64,000 nt of DNA. Source: Atkinsonella hypoxylon (lineage: Eukaryota > Ascomycota > Sordariomycetes > Hypocreales > Clavicipitaceae). The notes under the pieces were generated by a model. It saw only the letters and a list, made by a program, of their open reading frames with translations, was not told where the DNA came from and ran no database searches. Shown in pieces: positions 25,721 through 38,618 of this stretch. The DNA is taken from positions 124,001 to 188,000 of the forward strand of contig JFHB01000033.1 in NCBI GenBank assembly GCA_000729835.1, given 5' to 3'. Within the stretch, counting starts at the first letter, position 1, and every line of letters starts with the position of its first letter. Made by a program: the position numbers and the translations under genes.

Positions 25721-26329
25721 GTTTTGTCAGACTTTTGTCCCTGAGAGTGATTTCAATCTCATACTGCTACAGAGACTCTAAATCGACACGCATCAGCTTA
25801 GCGCCAGGCGGTATTCCTGCTTGTTTGAACCGAAGAAGGATGATAGATGCGGTGACCCGGCCTCTAATTTGACACAATTGGCAAGGGAAGCTACCGATGT
25901 CAGGTCGGGGTTTTTTTTTTTTTTGGTCATTTCTGCGCTTGGTTCAGCGACATCTGGGCCTGGCAAGCACCCATCACAAACAATGACATGGGATGTGATT
26001 ACAGATATGACCGAGTATGATATTCCTTCAGACAAAACTCCCCTTAGTCAGATAGCAATTCATGAACCGCTCCGACACAGTACGATATGGATACAGTTCA
26101 TTGCACAAGAATGGTCCGCGGAAAGGGCTTCTGTAAAATATAATTCCGTGATCGCATCATAGTTTTAGCATGTACAGCTCATCGCGCGACTTGGAGAGTT
26201 GTGACGTCTCTGACTGTTGGCGTTGCCCATGATGATTTGACGCATGTCACGACGCCTGGCATGCTCGTCAAATTTGCATTCATCGTTCACCGTAATGCTC
26301 GTCTTGCGTCGCTTTATTTCGGACTGCTG
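25721..26329. other. Convergent intergenic spacer
   Basis: 3' flanks of the F-box gene and arp6. It holds a T15 tract at about 25910-25924. A 113-codon ORF here lacks coding character. Confidence 0.6.
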
Positions 26330-27741
26330 TCAAGTAAAATTCAGTCCAGATGCGAACTTTTTCGCTATCAAAGCGGAGCCCAGCTCATCGTACTCCTCCT
26401 TCGTGACGGCCAGTGCTTCGATATTGGCATGGCTAGCCAGAATAGCAGCTCCATACCAGTTACTCAGAATAGGGTCAACAGGTCTCGCAACTCGCACGAC
26501 ACAATCGTCCGGTACGCGCTGCACTACCTCTTTCTGTAGGCGCTGGATGAAGCCATCAAACAAAGTGTTGCCGCCCACGACGACCATGCTCGCCAACAGT
26601 CCGGGCCATAGTCCAACAGGTAGTTCCTGCAGTGACTGCTGAACCAGGTCTGCCAAACCTGGTTGTCGCATTCCAATGTCAGAAGGATTGAAAATCAACT
26701 CTGGGACGACGAACCGCTCGTTCCGCAGGGTCAAGATGTCTTCGTCCAATTGGCCAGCTGCGGCGAGTCTTCTCGTCTTGCTATGTCTGTTGGGATCGTA
26801 GTCGCGCAGTGCCCCTTGTGTCCGCGTGTGGAAGTCGGGAAGAACATAGTCTTTGACGATGCCTGCACCGGAGAGGTATGTCTCGCGCCTCTCGCCCTTG
26901 GTTCCCTTCCAGGTCTTTTCAAGGTCAGACTTGAAGTCTGGGGTGACATAGCAAGCTGTCTCTTTCATCTCGTTGACGATGTACGTCTCATTTCGCATGT
27001 CGAAGTGACGGAGGGACAGTAGTCGTGCCAGGTAGTTGGTGAGGAGCTTGCCTCCGACATCGAGGCGTCGGACTGCGGAATGCAATGGTTGCCCGCGCAG
27101 CAGCGGCGTGATAGTTGTGTGCGAATAACCGGAGTCTATGACCAGGAGAATTTCAGCAGGGGCATTGGCTACGGTTGGAGCGTCTTTGGGTGTCCCAAAG
27201 AGGCTTTGTATGTCGTGGTAGGCATTAAAACTTGGGCCTGGGTTGAAGGGAAAATGGTTAGCGTGGAAGATTGCTGGGAGAGTCTACAGGTGATGCTGTT
27301 GAGCGTACCGACACCGCGATAATAGCTTGAAAATCCGTACTCTTCGAAAACGACCTGATCGCAATTTGTCTGCAATACAGGGAGCCCATTGGGAGGCTCT
27401 GCGAGGATCAATCGCGTCTCAGAAGGGTCGCATTTCGGCGCCTTGTTGCCAAAGAGTTCCTGGTCCCAGATCTCCTTCTGTGCCTCCCAGTTGAGGATGA
27501 AGCCTCGTTCCACGGGCCGTCGTAGTTGGATCTCTCCGTAGTCACGGCACTTGGACAGCTCAGAGGCGACATATGTCTTCTTCGACCGGTCTCGTGCGAT
27601 GCAGTTTGGCACGATGCGGGGCTCGAGAATCTCGCCGTTGGCTACAATGCCGGCTTTCAAGGTGTAAGCGCCATTGTCTACGACGAGCGTGTTGGTAGGC
27701 CTGGGAGGCTGTGTGGGTTTGGCCTTTCGTCCGCCTGCCAT
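26330..27741 (-). CDS. arp6: Actin-related protein 6 (SWR1 chromatin-remodelling complex)
   Basis: Nuclear actin-fold subunit of the SWR1 complex, which deposits H2A.Z. Two exons (27741-27309 and 27237-26330) with a 71-bp intron give 446 residues, the usual ARP6 size. Evidence: the phosphate-1-like loop VVDNGAYTLKAGI near residue 22, an ARP6-type N-terminal half (RRPVERGFILNWEAQKEIWD; EPPNGLPVLQTN), the second phosphate-binding segment LLVIDSGYSHTTITPLLRG, and the C-terminal actin motif VVVGGNTLFDGFIQRLQKEV followed by NWYGAAILAS. An Arg/Gly/Lys/Pro stretch precedes the fold (MAGGRKAKPTQPPRP). It is convergent with the F-box gene. Confidence 0.95.
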
Positions 27742-28266
27742 GGGCGATGTTGGCTGGCGTGCGCGGTTGAAAAGTTATGGTCGGTCTAGGGATCTGGTCG
27801 AATGTGCAAAATTGTGCTAGACTTGGGGCACGACGTGGGCGGGGTGCGACAACGGATAGATACATGCCGGGCTGCAACCTCGATTTTGCGTGATGAAATA
27901 TTTTTGCAGCTGGACCTTGCTATTGATGCAGAAGACGTTGATGTTTATTTATTAATGGCCTACTTCCGAAAAGAGTAATGGTGATGATTTAAAAAAAAAA
28001 TTACATGTCACATGGACGCGTCACTACCTAGGGAAAAGCCCTAGAGTCCTGGCCTCACCTTCACCCTCTTGATCTGAGCTTTCTCAAAGTTCGTGACCCA
28101 TTGCACGCAGCGCGACTTCATCTCCGATCCACGTTGGATTTCGAGTCATTCAACTCTGGCAGAGAGCCCGTGGCCGCTCCAGCAGAGTCAACGCCTCACT
28201 TGAGCAGAATTTAGTCCAAAATGAATTTGCTCACTGACTCCAATGGAACATTCCGCATAAGTCTCA
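27742..28266. other. Intergenic spacer
   Basis: Promoter of arp6 and 3' flank of the aldo-keto reductase, both on the minus strand. An A10 tract lies near 27991. No gene is seen. Confidence 0.6.
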
Positions 28267-29472
28267 TTAGCCCTTGACCTTGACCAAGTCGTTTTTCGGT
28301 ACCAGACCCCATCGCTGTGCTACCGCGTCCATAGGAATAGCGCCTTTGTTTCGTCGCAAATTCGTGAATGTCTCGCCGCCACTCTCCCATGTGAAATCTT
28401 TCCAGGATCCAAGCTGTGGCCACATTTGTTCTCTGACGATGCGTTCAATCTTGTCTCTTCGCTTCAATGCTTCCTCGTCGGCATGATTAGCCAACTTGAC
28501 GACACTTTTCCATAAGGTCCATGTTTCTTCCAGCTCATCAAGATTAGAGACCCCCATCACGCTGACACCGACCCGAGCCGGGCAGCCATTTTCACCCAAT
28601 TTGGCGCTTTCGAGAAGTGATCTTGGATAGGCGACAGATCCAAAGGGCGCGCCGACACGGCTCCAATTGTCTAGAGCCCAACGTAGTGCGATTTCTTCCA
28701 GGCGCTCCCCTGACTTTCGCGCAATTTCTGCCAGATGACTGCATGCTTCTCTCAATTCAAGCGGTGCCGGGTGCCAGGACGCCACAGGGCCGTTGTTGGC
28801 CCCTCTCGCCGTTATTAGTCCCATTCCTAGCATGCTTGCGTTGGGGACACACTCAACCCCAGCTCGGCGCAGTCTCTCGAGAACATCCTCCCGACCCAAC
28901 TGACTATTCTGGAGGCAAAAATGGGAGTAAGACATGACCGCGTCAAGGGGCTCTCCGGTTTGTTCCAGAATCATCTCGGCTAAGGAGACCAACACTTCCA
29001 TCGGGTAGCCGCTGATGCCAACATAGCGTATTAAGCCCTGATCTCGCATACGTCGCAGCTCTTTAACAGCGACGAGAACCTCTGCTGGGGAGACAAACTC
29101 GACATCATGAGTGTACACGAGATCGAGATATTGCGTATTCAGTCGGTCGAGGCTGCGACACACGCTGTAGCGTATCCACGCCGGGGAGTAATCGAACTCG
29201 TTATTCGCAATCCGTCCGGCTTTCGTAATGAGAAAATAACCGTCTCGAGCTGGTAATGGTGTTATTTTTTGAAGCGCATCGCCGAGCAGGATCTCAGACG
29301 GGCCGTAGTAAGGCGATGTGTCGAATGCGACAATATCATATTCCAGCGCTCTACGGACAATATCTGTATAGGGCATCTGTGCAGGGTCGGAGTTATATTG
29401 GTCATTAAAGGTGGCCGTACCCAAAATCAGGGGAGGTAGGACTTGCGAGAGCGGCTTGTTCGAGTTTGTCAT
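28267..29472 (-). CDS. Aldo-keto reductase, D-arabinose/L-galactose 1-dehydrogenase type (ARA2-like)
   Basis: Single exon, 401 residues from MTNSNKPLSQVLPPLILGTA. The AKR barrel starts LILGTATFNDQYN, and the catalytic tetrad is visible: Asp and Tyr in AFDTSPYYGPSEILLG, Lys in FLITKAGR and His in LVYTHDVEF. The LGTATFNDQYN opening and the region MRDQGLIRYVGISGYPMEV match the ARA2/L-galactose dehydrogenase subgroup. Yeast Ara2 oxidises D-arabinose with NAD+ in erythroascorbate biosynthesis, and the same role is inferred here. The frame stays open upstream to 29550, but only through a non-ATG codon, so the ATG at 29472 is preferred. The C-terminal extension after the barrel (about 70 residues) is usual in fungal members. 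Confidence 0.88.
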   Translation of the reverse strand: MTNSNKPLSQVLPPLILGTATFNDQYNSDPAQMPYTDIVRRALEYDIVAFDTSPYYGPSEILLGDALQKITPLPARDGYFLITKAGRIANNEFDYSPAWIRYSVCRSLDRLNTQYLDLVYTHDVEFVSPAEVLVAVKELRRMRDQGLIRYVGISGYPMEVLVSLAEMILEQTGEPLDAVMSYSHFCLQNSQLGREDVLERLRRAGVECVPNASMLGMGLITARGANNGPVASWHPAPLELREACSHLAEIARKSGERLEEIALRWALDNWSRVGAPFGSVAYPRSLLESAKLGENGCPARVGVSVMGVSNLDELEETWTLWKSVVKLANHADEEALKRRDKIERIVREQMWPQLGSWKDFTWESGGETFTNLRRNKGAIPMDAVAQRWGLVPKNDLVKVKG

Positions 29473-30074
29473 GGTCAACAGATGCGATTGGCGCAGGAGA
29501 CGTGAGTTTTCTTGCGGATTCAGTTCGCAAGCGTTGTGATTGTCGGACAAGCGTGACTTTAAGATAGAAAATGAGCTTGAGGTTCAAAATCAAGTCTAAA
29601 GTCCCGGAGAACGGGTACAGATGCTCTATCCAGCTATCCAGGTCGTATGCGAGATGAGGGAGCTAATTTCAGCTCGGAAATCCGGAGGAGACCATCTATT
29701 ACTCTCCGGTACCCATTCCGAATTCCTATGGTGACCCGACCATACGGATCCGACCAGTCACACGCTGTCGCACGCTGCGGGTTGGGCGGCACCCCTGATC
29801 GGGTAAGCCGCCCTCGGCGCCCTCGGCGCTAATGGGAACTACGCCCACTCTTCACCCGTTCGCTCATTTCTGCTTCACGTCGAGAGCTGCATACCTGCCC
29901 GCAACTGCTGCGGAAGCGACCAGGGAAAAGAAGATTCCAAGAAAGAAGCTTCGGTCCTTGCCGAACGTTATCTGTCGATCGGGACGGTACACTGCGAGCG
30001 GCCAAACATCGAGAAAAAGAATTTTACTTTTCGACCGATTCGCTGTGCTCAAACTGGCCTAAGAGTCTTCTGAA
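29473..30074. other. Intergenic spacer
   Basis: Region upstream of the aldo-keto reductase. It has a GC-rich patch near 29790-29830 with CCTCGGCG repeats. No gene is supported. Confidence 0.55.
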
Positions 30075-30551
30075 ATGGCCGTGGAGAGCGGGATCCAGCA
30101 ACATAGAGACCGCAGGTCGAGAGAGCCTCGACGATCCATGTCGATCATTTCGGCACCGTACCTTGATCCCTCCGATCGGTCGGCTGACTGTAGCTTCTAC
30201 TGCACAGGCTGCAGGGACAGTAAGGACCCCGAGACATATTTCAGGAACAAGTTTACAAGAGATGGGTTGGTCGACCATGTAGCCCGCGGAGATAGACAGG
30301 TTGAGCATTTCACACTAGCAGACTTTTACCACCGTCTCGCACTCCGATGGGCTTCTAGGACGACGTCGCCGCAGTCAAAATATGCACTTCTCATGCTATT
30401 TTGGCATTATACACAAAGTGGTTCTCTGCATATAGACATTGAACACATGGCGTTGATGCATCCTGTCGTCGTGCGACCACAATTTCATCGATGCGCATAT
30501 GCTTCACCCGACGCTGTCATTGGTGCATTTGGCATCGTTCTGCGGTGTTAA
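30075..30551 (+). CDS. Hypothetical protein or gene relic, 158 codons
   Basis: Family not recognised. The ATG-initiated frame has coding-like composition in its middle: two Cys pairs (CSFYCTGC), a charged helix (YFRNKFTRDGLVDHVARG) and an amphipathic aromatic-rich stretch (FTLADFYHRLALRW; SKYALLMLFWHYTQSG). The first ~25 residues (Arg/Glu-rich) and the last ~15 look less coding-like. The lack of an intron, absence of an obvious partner gene and short length suggest either a small orphan gene or a truncated remnant of a longer one. The 426 bp after it show nothing that continues the domain. Confidence 0.35.
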   Translation: MAVESGIQQHRDRRSREPRRSMSIISAPYLDPSDRSADCSFYCTGCRDSKDPETYFRNKFTRDGLVDHVARGDRQVEHFTLADFYHRLALRWASRTTSPQSKYALLMLFWHYTQSGSLHIDIEHMALMHPVVVRPQFHRCAYASPDAVIGAFGIVLRC

Positions 30552-31000
30552 ACCATGTGCCTAGCTCCTTCCCATAAGTTGAACGCCCCGTCTCAGTCGA
30601 CACGCGTTATACACAGTTGTCAGCAACTGCATTTTCGGCATCAATCATAACATCACAACAAAATGATGGTGTCCTGCTGCCGTCTTCGCCCCAACGACAT
30701 GCCGTCTCGAGTTGATCGCATCGACCATCGACGTCACATAGCACGTATCTTGCCAGTTGGTCCATCTACTTGCAACACGCCACCTGCTTTACTAATTGTT
30801 TCATCATCACGGGCATATTTCGCGTTGGACATGTGTACGGTATGTATGTATGGATAGAAATAATCTACAGCTCCGACAAACTATGATTATCCACCAAAAC
30901 CTAGCTATGCTCGAATTTCACAGGGTATGTTCGTCCATTACCACGTCTCAAGAAGATTAATAAGAAAGTTGGGGAAAAGCCAGATGTCCCGTGACGCACT
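30552..31000. other. Intergenic spacer
   Basis: 3' flank of the hexose transporter gene and the end of the uncertain ORF. No coding or repeat signal is seen. Confidence 0.55.
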
Positions 31001-32750
31001 CTAGACTGTCTCGGCGACGGGCTTCTCGATGTATTCACCTGCACCAACGGTCCGGGCAAAAGTTGTCGTGGGCTTCCACTTGGCTGACTTGCGAGGGGTG
31101 GTTTCCTCCATCATCTTGTCAACCTGCTCGAGAGACAGGCCCTTGGTCTCAGGAACAAGGAAGTAGGCATAAATAAAGGCACATGTGCATAATCCACCCC
31201 AGACGAAGAAAACAGACGACTTCAAATTGCCACGTTTTTCACCAACCATGTAAGGAGTGATGACGGCAATGATGGTGTTCCAGAGCCAGTTGGAGGCAGT
31301 GGAAAGACCGACACCGCGAGATCGAATAGGAAGAGGAAATATTTCACCAATGACAATCCAGGCACCAGGACCCCAAGTAGAAGCAAACCAGAAGATAAAG
31401 ATCGCGATGAATGCAATCTGAGCATTGACAGCAGGGATATTGTCCGCCAAGTTGTTGTCGGGGTTTTTAGGATCGGGGTGCGTATAATTGAACCCGACGG
31501 TAACACCGATAATCGCGACCAGGAACTGACAAATAAGCATACCAAAAGCACCAATAATCAAGATGGTACGACGACCGAATCGCTCAACAGTCCAGAAAGA
31601 GAGAGGGGTGGAACAGACATTGACGAGCGTGAAGATCAGGGAGATCAAGAAGGTGTTGCTGATGGCGCCGGTCGACTTGAGGAAGGGAGTTGAGTAGTAG
31701 AAGATGAAGTTGACACCAGTCCACTGCTGCATCATTTGCAGCGAAGTTCCTAAGATAGTTCGGCGGAGGTTGGATTTGGCACTCCAAAGGCTACCCTTGA
31801 AGCAGTTGGCCCAGCTACCGAACCAGGTGGTGCTGGGAATCAGAGCGCGTTCATACTCCTCGTTGGCCACAATTTCAGCGATCTCGGTCTGGACGTATTC
31901 GGAGTTGGGAGGCTGGCCACGGACGCGAGACAGAGCATCGATAGCTTTCTGGATCTGGCCCTTCTTGATGAAGTAGCGAGGAGAGTCAGGCAAGAAAAGT
32001 AAGCCAATTCCCAGGATCAAAGCCCAGGGGAATTGGATGGCGATCGGAACACGGTATACACCAGTGTTGTTATAATCCTTGCAGGCATAGACAACGATGG
32101 AAGCCAACAAAAGGCCGATGGTAATGCAGAACTGGTAACCAGCGACGAGGGCGCCACGAACCTTACGAGGGCACTACGGTGACAGAGATAAATTAGTCTT
32201 TCTGTTCTAAGGATCTCTTTCGCGAAAAGGATACGAGAAGTATAGGACGGTAACTTACAATTTCGGACATGTACAGAATGACAATGGCAGACTCAAAACC
32301 AACGCCCAAGCCAGCGATGACACGGCCGGCAACGATTGGTCCAAGAGCGTGTTCTGGGCTGGTAATCATCTGGATAACAACACCGAGGCCATAGATGATA
32401 CAGCCGATGATGACAGTCCATTTGCGACCAATGAAGTCGGCAAGATCACCAGCAATCAAAGCACCAAAGAAGGTTCCGCAAGACAAGATAGAGACAATCA
32501 GGGAAGTATGGGATTCAGACACCTCCTTGGCACCGACGGACTCGACGGCGTCGATGAAGAGCTGGGAGCCCAGCACGCCATTGATGTAACCGGAGTCATA
32601 ACCGAAGAAGATGCCGCCAAAGGATGCGAAAGCGCACAGCAGGTATGCCTTCCAGGTGACGGGAGCCTCAATGTGCTCAACATCAGGGGCAGTGTGGAGG
32701 GTGACGGAGGCCTTTCGGTCCCCACCCGATTTATCGAGACGGGTGGCCAT
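31001..32750 (-). CDS. MFS hexose transporter (high-affinity glucose transporter type)
   Basis: Plasma-membrane sugar/H+ symporter, 554 residues. Two exons (32750-32259, 32173-31001) with an 85-bp phase-0 intron. The sugar-porter signatures are all present: GGIFFGYDSGYINGVLGS in helix 1, DFIGRKWTVIIG after helix 2, GRVIAGLGVGFESAIVILY with MSEICPRKVRG, FLPDSPRYFIKKG, QQWTGVNFIFYYSTPFL in helix 7, VERFGRRTILIIG and the C-terminal VPETKGLSLEQVD. The start at MATRLDKSGG is chosen because the family has a short cytosolic N-terminus; an in-frame upstream ATG at 32909 adds 53 atypical residues. It resembles fungal high-affinity glucose transporters, but the exact substrate is inference. Confidence 0.9.
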
Positions 32751-35700
32751 GTTGTTGTCGATCTTGCCGACTAAGGTTTGTTCGCCTCTTCGGTAGTGAT
32801 CGTCCCGCTTGGCAATCCAGAATAAAGAGAGAAGAAGGTTCAATGTCTTGGATCCTACAACTTGAAGGTGACTCAAGACAGGACGCCTTAATAGTGTGGG
32901 TCCAAGCAAAGATTTGCGTTAATGCCCGAGTACAGAGGGGTAGACGACACAAAAGAGCAAGACAGAATTTGCCGCTGGGGGGAAGGATATGGCGATGGGG
33001 ATGAGGACGACTTTTTATCTCACGAGCCAGCGGAGCAGTCGATTAAACTTCGCCCCAGGGTCTCAATGTTGCATCCCGTCCTCGATTGAGAGTTAGCTTC
33101 TAATACGAGTAAGATCATACATACATAACTACAGACCCGCGGAATTGGCTTGGGGCAAAGTTCGAAATTGAGACAAGGAAGATGGCGGGCATGCAGGGAT
33201 GGCACTCGCCCACACATTACGCGCCATGAAAGTGGTGCCTTTCTCGCAGGTGGTCACCTGCCTGGCCAGAAACAGAAAATCAAATCAAAATCAAAACATA
33301 AGCCACGTAGCAAACGGCCTCGCCCTCAGCCGAACTTCAGCCCAAGTACTGCAATTAGCTCCGGGGTCAGGACGTGAAGCATCAAGGCGCGTGTCTGGGG
33401 AACCCGCGTGGGGGTTTGCGGAGCCTTGACGGGCCTGAGCTACGAGATAACGCCGATGAATGGTGCAGATGGAGGCAATGGCCCACATGGGTTGGCAGAG
33501 AAGCGCCGAGAAGGGCCGGCTGTTGGCTTATATGCATAGTAAGCTGGTAGTCGGGGAAAGCAACCTTGTATTGCCGTCGGCCGACTGGATTCTCTCCCGC
33601 GCCCACATCATCTTGTTGGCCTGGCCTGCTAAGCTGCCGGCAAAGAAGAGTTTGGTTTGGAGGCAAGCTTCCTGCCAATCATCAGCAGAGTGGTCTGTTT
33701 GTTGGCTCTGGGGCGATTCGGGGATATGATCCGAAAACAGCAAGAAGCCGCGAACCAGCATCCAGCATCCAGCATTGCCACTGTCCAAGACTTTACTTTG
33801 TACAGATAGATGCCTCCAGCCTGTCTCGCCGTTGCTGTGGACGGACGGGCTCCATCGCCACCGATGCTAGTAGTATCGGGACCAGAGACCAGCATGCCGA
33901 GAGAAATACTATTGAGCACGACTTGCCTTCTCTGTCGGCCCCGATCCACCAAAATACAGAAAGGCAATCTGGAAAACTAATGCCGTCGTCTATGATGCAG
34001 GTGGACTTTCGATATACCCCTATAGTTACCCCACACACCGACCCAGTCATGCACACATCATCCGTCGCTTTTTCCCATTAACTGTTTGTTGGTTAAATGC
34101 CATCGGGTCATGCAATCCTTTGGCTTGTTTTTATGCTTCATACCATTGGTGTTGAAAGCACTAATTCTAGAGGAATTACAAATACACCCTGACGAAGAGA
34201 TCTGTCTGCGCTCGCAGAGTATTCCAAGACCTGCAGCAAGCCATGATCCAGATGGTCACGAGACACGAACTGGAACCGAAGCCGATGCGTGTCGTTGGGT
34301 GAAAGGGGGGCTTGTTGGCTTGAAGTCAATATTGGACCGCGCTTGTATTGCACTTTAGACCAGAAGACTAACTTGTGCGGCGCGTCGTCATTGATTCAAT
34401 AGCAATAGACCCAGAACCGACTGTGCAACCGGAGTCTCATGATCTTTCTGTATTGTCAGTCGATTACTGTCTGTTCGTTCGTGAGCCGGCAAGTGAATAG
34501 ACACGAGAAAAATCGGCCAGTTCTTCTCCCACAAAGCCCCAAAAGCGCTCCCTGGTCGAGCCACCCAAGCAAGCCTCGGTCCATCTTGTGCTGCGGCGAC
34601 CACGATGGTTATATTATTACAGGTCTCGGATTCCGAATGGGACTATTTTCGGTCGTACTTGTCGCGCTATTTCCCTGCTCTAGGCGCGTTTAACAGCCAC
34701 AGTATTTGACCGAGCTCAAGCTAGCCAGTCAAGCTAGCCAGAATTTCATCTGACGAGTAAATGACGAAGGTGCACGTAAAGGGCGCAGAGAAGGAGGACT
34801 AAGGGCTGGCTACTGTAACCTGCTCTCAGAGTCCATGCTCGATCATCAAGTCTTGTCGGGAAATCGTTGACGACCCAAGAACTTTGGACCGAGAAGTTCG
34901 GCACAGTCAAAGGGCATAGACTTCATTTCCCACACAAATTACCCTAAAAACTAGGGTGGGGCTCCGTAATAGCAACGTCAAGAGCGTCTTGGACGCTTGG
35001 CACCACCTCCTGCTGCTTAGCTTAGCTGCCTTGGCTGCCCATGGGGTTGCTCTTGGCATTGGCATTGGCATTGCAAGGATGGCTCATGCCGGAATTTCAG
35101 CCATGGAAGTGGATCTCGCCGAGACTGGTAGCAACTTTCTGAGCCAAATGAAAACGCCACTCGAAAATTCCACGATGTCGTTTCCACCCAGATCTAACGT
35201 CTTCCCGCGAATACCAAGGATCTGGGTAACAGATAACAGAGCTATCGCAACAGGATCCGCTTGTGGATGTTCCCCCCCCCCCTTCCGAATGAAATGCTTG
35301 GGGCACTTGTCATTCGACGACGAACATTGTCGATGGTGTATAGCTCTTATCACTGCGTCATCAACACAACATAGTAAGTAATGCGCCCCTCGCAGAAGAA
35401 AGCCAGTGACAGTGACGCTTCTGGCACCAGAACAGCCGTGACCATGGAACCTCATCAGAGATGATCATGCACTACTTGATACCGGGTGTGGCCACGTTTA
35501 AGCACGTTGCACAGCTAGTGCCTCTACCAAGCAACCTTGGCTGAACACGCATTATCTAGCATAACCTCTCACCGGAATTTTCAAATGCGAATGAACATGG
35601 CCCCCCCCCCTCCCCTCCTCCCTGGACGAGAGACGACGAGTCAGTTGACGGGCAAAATGGCATCGCTTCTCGAGCCACTAGGATGCGTTCGTACTGCGGC

Positions 35701-38618
35701 CCGAACCAGGTCAATATGCACGAAGTAGGGGTACTTGCTTTACTTTTTGACAATTATTAACAATCACGAGCATGCTTACGGCATCAAGCAACGCACGGCC
35801 CCATTGTTGTTGAACTTTCTCGGCCATATTACCCAGCAAGCAATCCGGCGCGCGGTTGACGGCATGTCAGCCTGACGCAGTATCACGCAGGCCGCCAAAA
35901 CTGCCCCTCGCCCCTCTTGGACTTTCAACTGTGAGAATTTTGTGTGCAGAATACAACTTGTCACTCTCCAAAACAAAAAGTTTAAAAGCCAGGCAACGGA
36001 TCAGCAGGCTCTGCGAATCTGGCGCCGGTTATCCGCATTCGACTGGACTTAGACCCTTTGTCTTTCCAAACTGGGTGCGTCCTGACCTTGTTGGTCGGAG
36101 AACAGCATTTCTGCAGCGTCCTGTGGAACGTACTGATACGGCAGAAGCGCAGAGTCGTAACAGAGGGCAGGCACCCTGAGATGGTGGCAGTTTTCTCGGG
36201 CGATTTCATCCCCCGTCTTGTCAGACAGGCCGCTTGCTGACTGCATCGATCGACTGGGATACGTACATGCTTCGTGTTGACCACCCGTGCGCTGTGCTAT
36301 CATGAAAGAAATGAAGGAGCCATACATATGGTGAGAAAATTCAATTTGCAAAGAGAAAAGAAGATATCCCGCGTGCATCCGTTTCCGCGTGTAAAATCCG
36401 TGTCAGAGCAGCAGCCCAGAGATGCGCGCCCACATCTGTACTTCGCGACTCGCTTTGCAAATAGCGTAGGATCCGTCTGCGAGCCATGCGTCCAAATCAA
36501 CTTCAAGCGCGGTCTCCCGGCAGCTCAGCCTTTGGTCTAAAGAGTAACGCTAGAATTTCACGACGCGCCAAATGTGATTACCGGGTTGCGCAAACTGTCC
36601 CTAACATATAGCCCGGGTTATATACATAGAGCGGAAATTGAAGATCCGGTGGAGGAGCGGTAAACTGGTCGTTTCACCACCTTCTCCATGTACATGTAAT
36701 TCTATCCATCGTCAGTAGCATATTGTGCTCGCGCTTCTGTGCCTCGACGCGGGTATTTCAGTTACGTGCCCTCGCTTCCTTACCTAGATCTCGGTGTCAC
36801 TGTACATGACAGTGGAGCTCAATGACAAACATGAGCTTGATACGACCTCATTGACGTAGGCTCCCAACACAGCGACGAGGGAAAGTTGATGAGCTAAGGT
36901 GGCGTGGAGAAGGCGTCGCCAGTATGCGAAGGAGAACCGGCCGAGTACTCGTGGTAACGTTATGCCACGTCAGAAGGAATCCAAGTTCCGGCATATTAAT
37001 AGCTGGCACGTCTGGTAATGTCACGTTGATTTCTGCCCATGCCACCCGAGAAGCGTCGTTCATCCTCCGGTTATCGAGGTGCCTACTCAGAACCACTACG
37101 ATCGGGTATCCATGATGCCTGCGACAGATGTACGAGCACGGATTTGGCATGGAGGTACGTGTATTTCAAAAGCTGATGCGGTCGGGGTCAGAGTCTAGAC
37201 CGGAGGATCGGAAGAAATGCGAGCTTGGAGGTCCACTGCCGGCTGTTGGGATACGACTGCACTTGCAAAGAACAAAAGTACAAGAGTTGCAGAACCAGTA
37301 TCGCACGCGACTTGAAACCCCGTTTACATGAACACATGTCCATGGTTCGGCTATGCCTAAGCTGGCTCACAAGTTCTAGGGAGTCAGGCGTCCCATAATG
37401 CTCCAAGGTCACTTATAATGGTCGATTATCTCCACCAGTTTGCGAAGCCAAGGTTCGTATAGCAGTAGCAGTCGTTGAACAATGGCAACAGAATAATCGG
37501 AAAACCTGCTAGACGAGACCTCTAAGCATGGTTGAGTCGTATTTTTGTGGAAACTGGGCCAGTTGACTGAGGTCCGAGCCATTGCTTCGGCTGTCTGCTT
37601 TGGTAGTAGATGCGGGAAGCTGTTAGTGTATCGTGGTGAGTAGTTGGTTATGTCGTTATATATGAATGGTGATATACTCTACTTCTCGAGTGGAAGAGCA
37701 GCATGTGTCGCGGACTAGTGATCTGTCTCCTCAAGATGTAAGATCCTACAGCATCATCGACTGCGTATACCAGAGAGTAGAAACAACTTAGCAAGCCGAG
37801 TATATGGTAACGTGGACGAGGTTGATGTCAAGATAGAAAACGATATAAGCAGCCGCTTCGTGGTGGCAAGAACCGAGTCTTATACTCAACCAAGTGGCCG
37901 GATGGTCAGTCGGCAAATGGTGTGATGGCGGGATACAATGAATGGACCTTATAGAGTTTTCATGTAAGTTCATTGGTCTACAAGTCCCGGCCGAAGTAAA
38001 GGGGTGTCGTTATCAATGTCCTAGATCGTCCCGAAAGAAAAGAATGACTTGCGCAACTGCACCTAGTTCGTTTATCAAGGATTTGAACTCCAGTCTTAAA
38101 CTGTCCCTGGTCCTATATCGTATCGTTCTAATACAAAACATTCACCAGTCACGTAAGCACAAGCCAGGAATCAAAGCCTGCATTCTTATTTCATCCCAAC
38201 TGCCTACTAGCCGCGTTCCAACAGTTCCGTGAAAGAGACAGCCGCTCCTGAGCCACTGCCAAGTGACGAAAGACCGCGGAACTCTCGAGAACGTTGTGAA
38301 GACTTTGCAGCAAGTGGCGTTACGAATCACTCGTACGAAAACAGACATCTGCAATCCAAATCAAACCCTTCCGCAGGCAAATGCGGGAGAAGAAAACCAA
38401 AACAAGACAAAAAAACTGATAGGATGTCCAAGGCAAAATGCCGCAAGACCTAACCTGTCTAGGTATCGTAGTCATAGCATCGTCAAACATGAATGGCAGG
38501 GACCTGTCACCGCCAAACATGTCTCCAGTGCCATCCACAGAATAGCACCTTTTGGGAGAGGGGGAATGGAACAAATCTGTGCGACGTCGCGTGGGCATGC
38601 ATGTGCGGTGTACAGATT
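32751..38618. other. 5.9-kb gene-poor interval
   Basis: Apart from the hexose transporter 5' flank, no frame here has convincing coding character; ORFs reach 171 codons but have no recognisable motif or plausible splice structure. It contains C-runs near 35273 and 35602 and small direct repeats such as AAGCTAGCCAG twice near 34727-34750. It could hold lncRNA or decayed elements that I cannot identify. Confidence 0.5.

Noticed and set aside
28473..29550. Longer aldo-keto reductase start at 29550
   Set aside because: The codon is TTG, and the extra residues are not part of the AKR barrel; the ATG at 29472 fits the family.
33566..34081. 171-codon plus-strand ORF in the gene desert
   Set aside because: No motif, no splice structure, composition like neighbouring non-coding DNA, and overlapping ORFs of similar length on the other strand.
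38060..38100. tRNA B-box-like sequence (GTTCAAATCC on the minus strand)
   Set aside because: No matching A box or cloverleaf could be formed around it.
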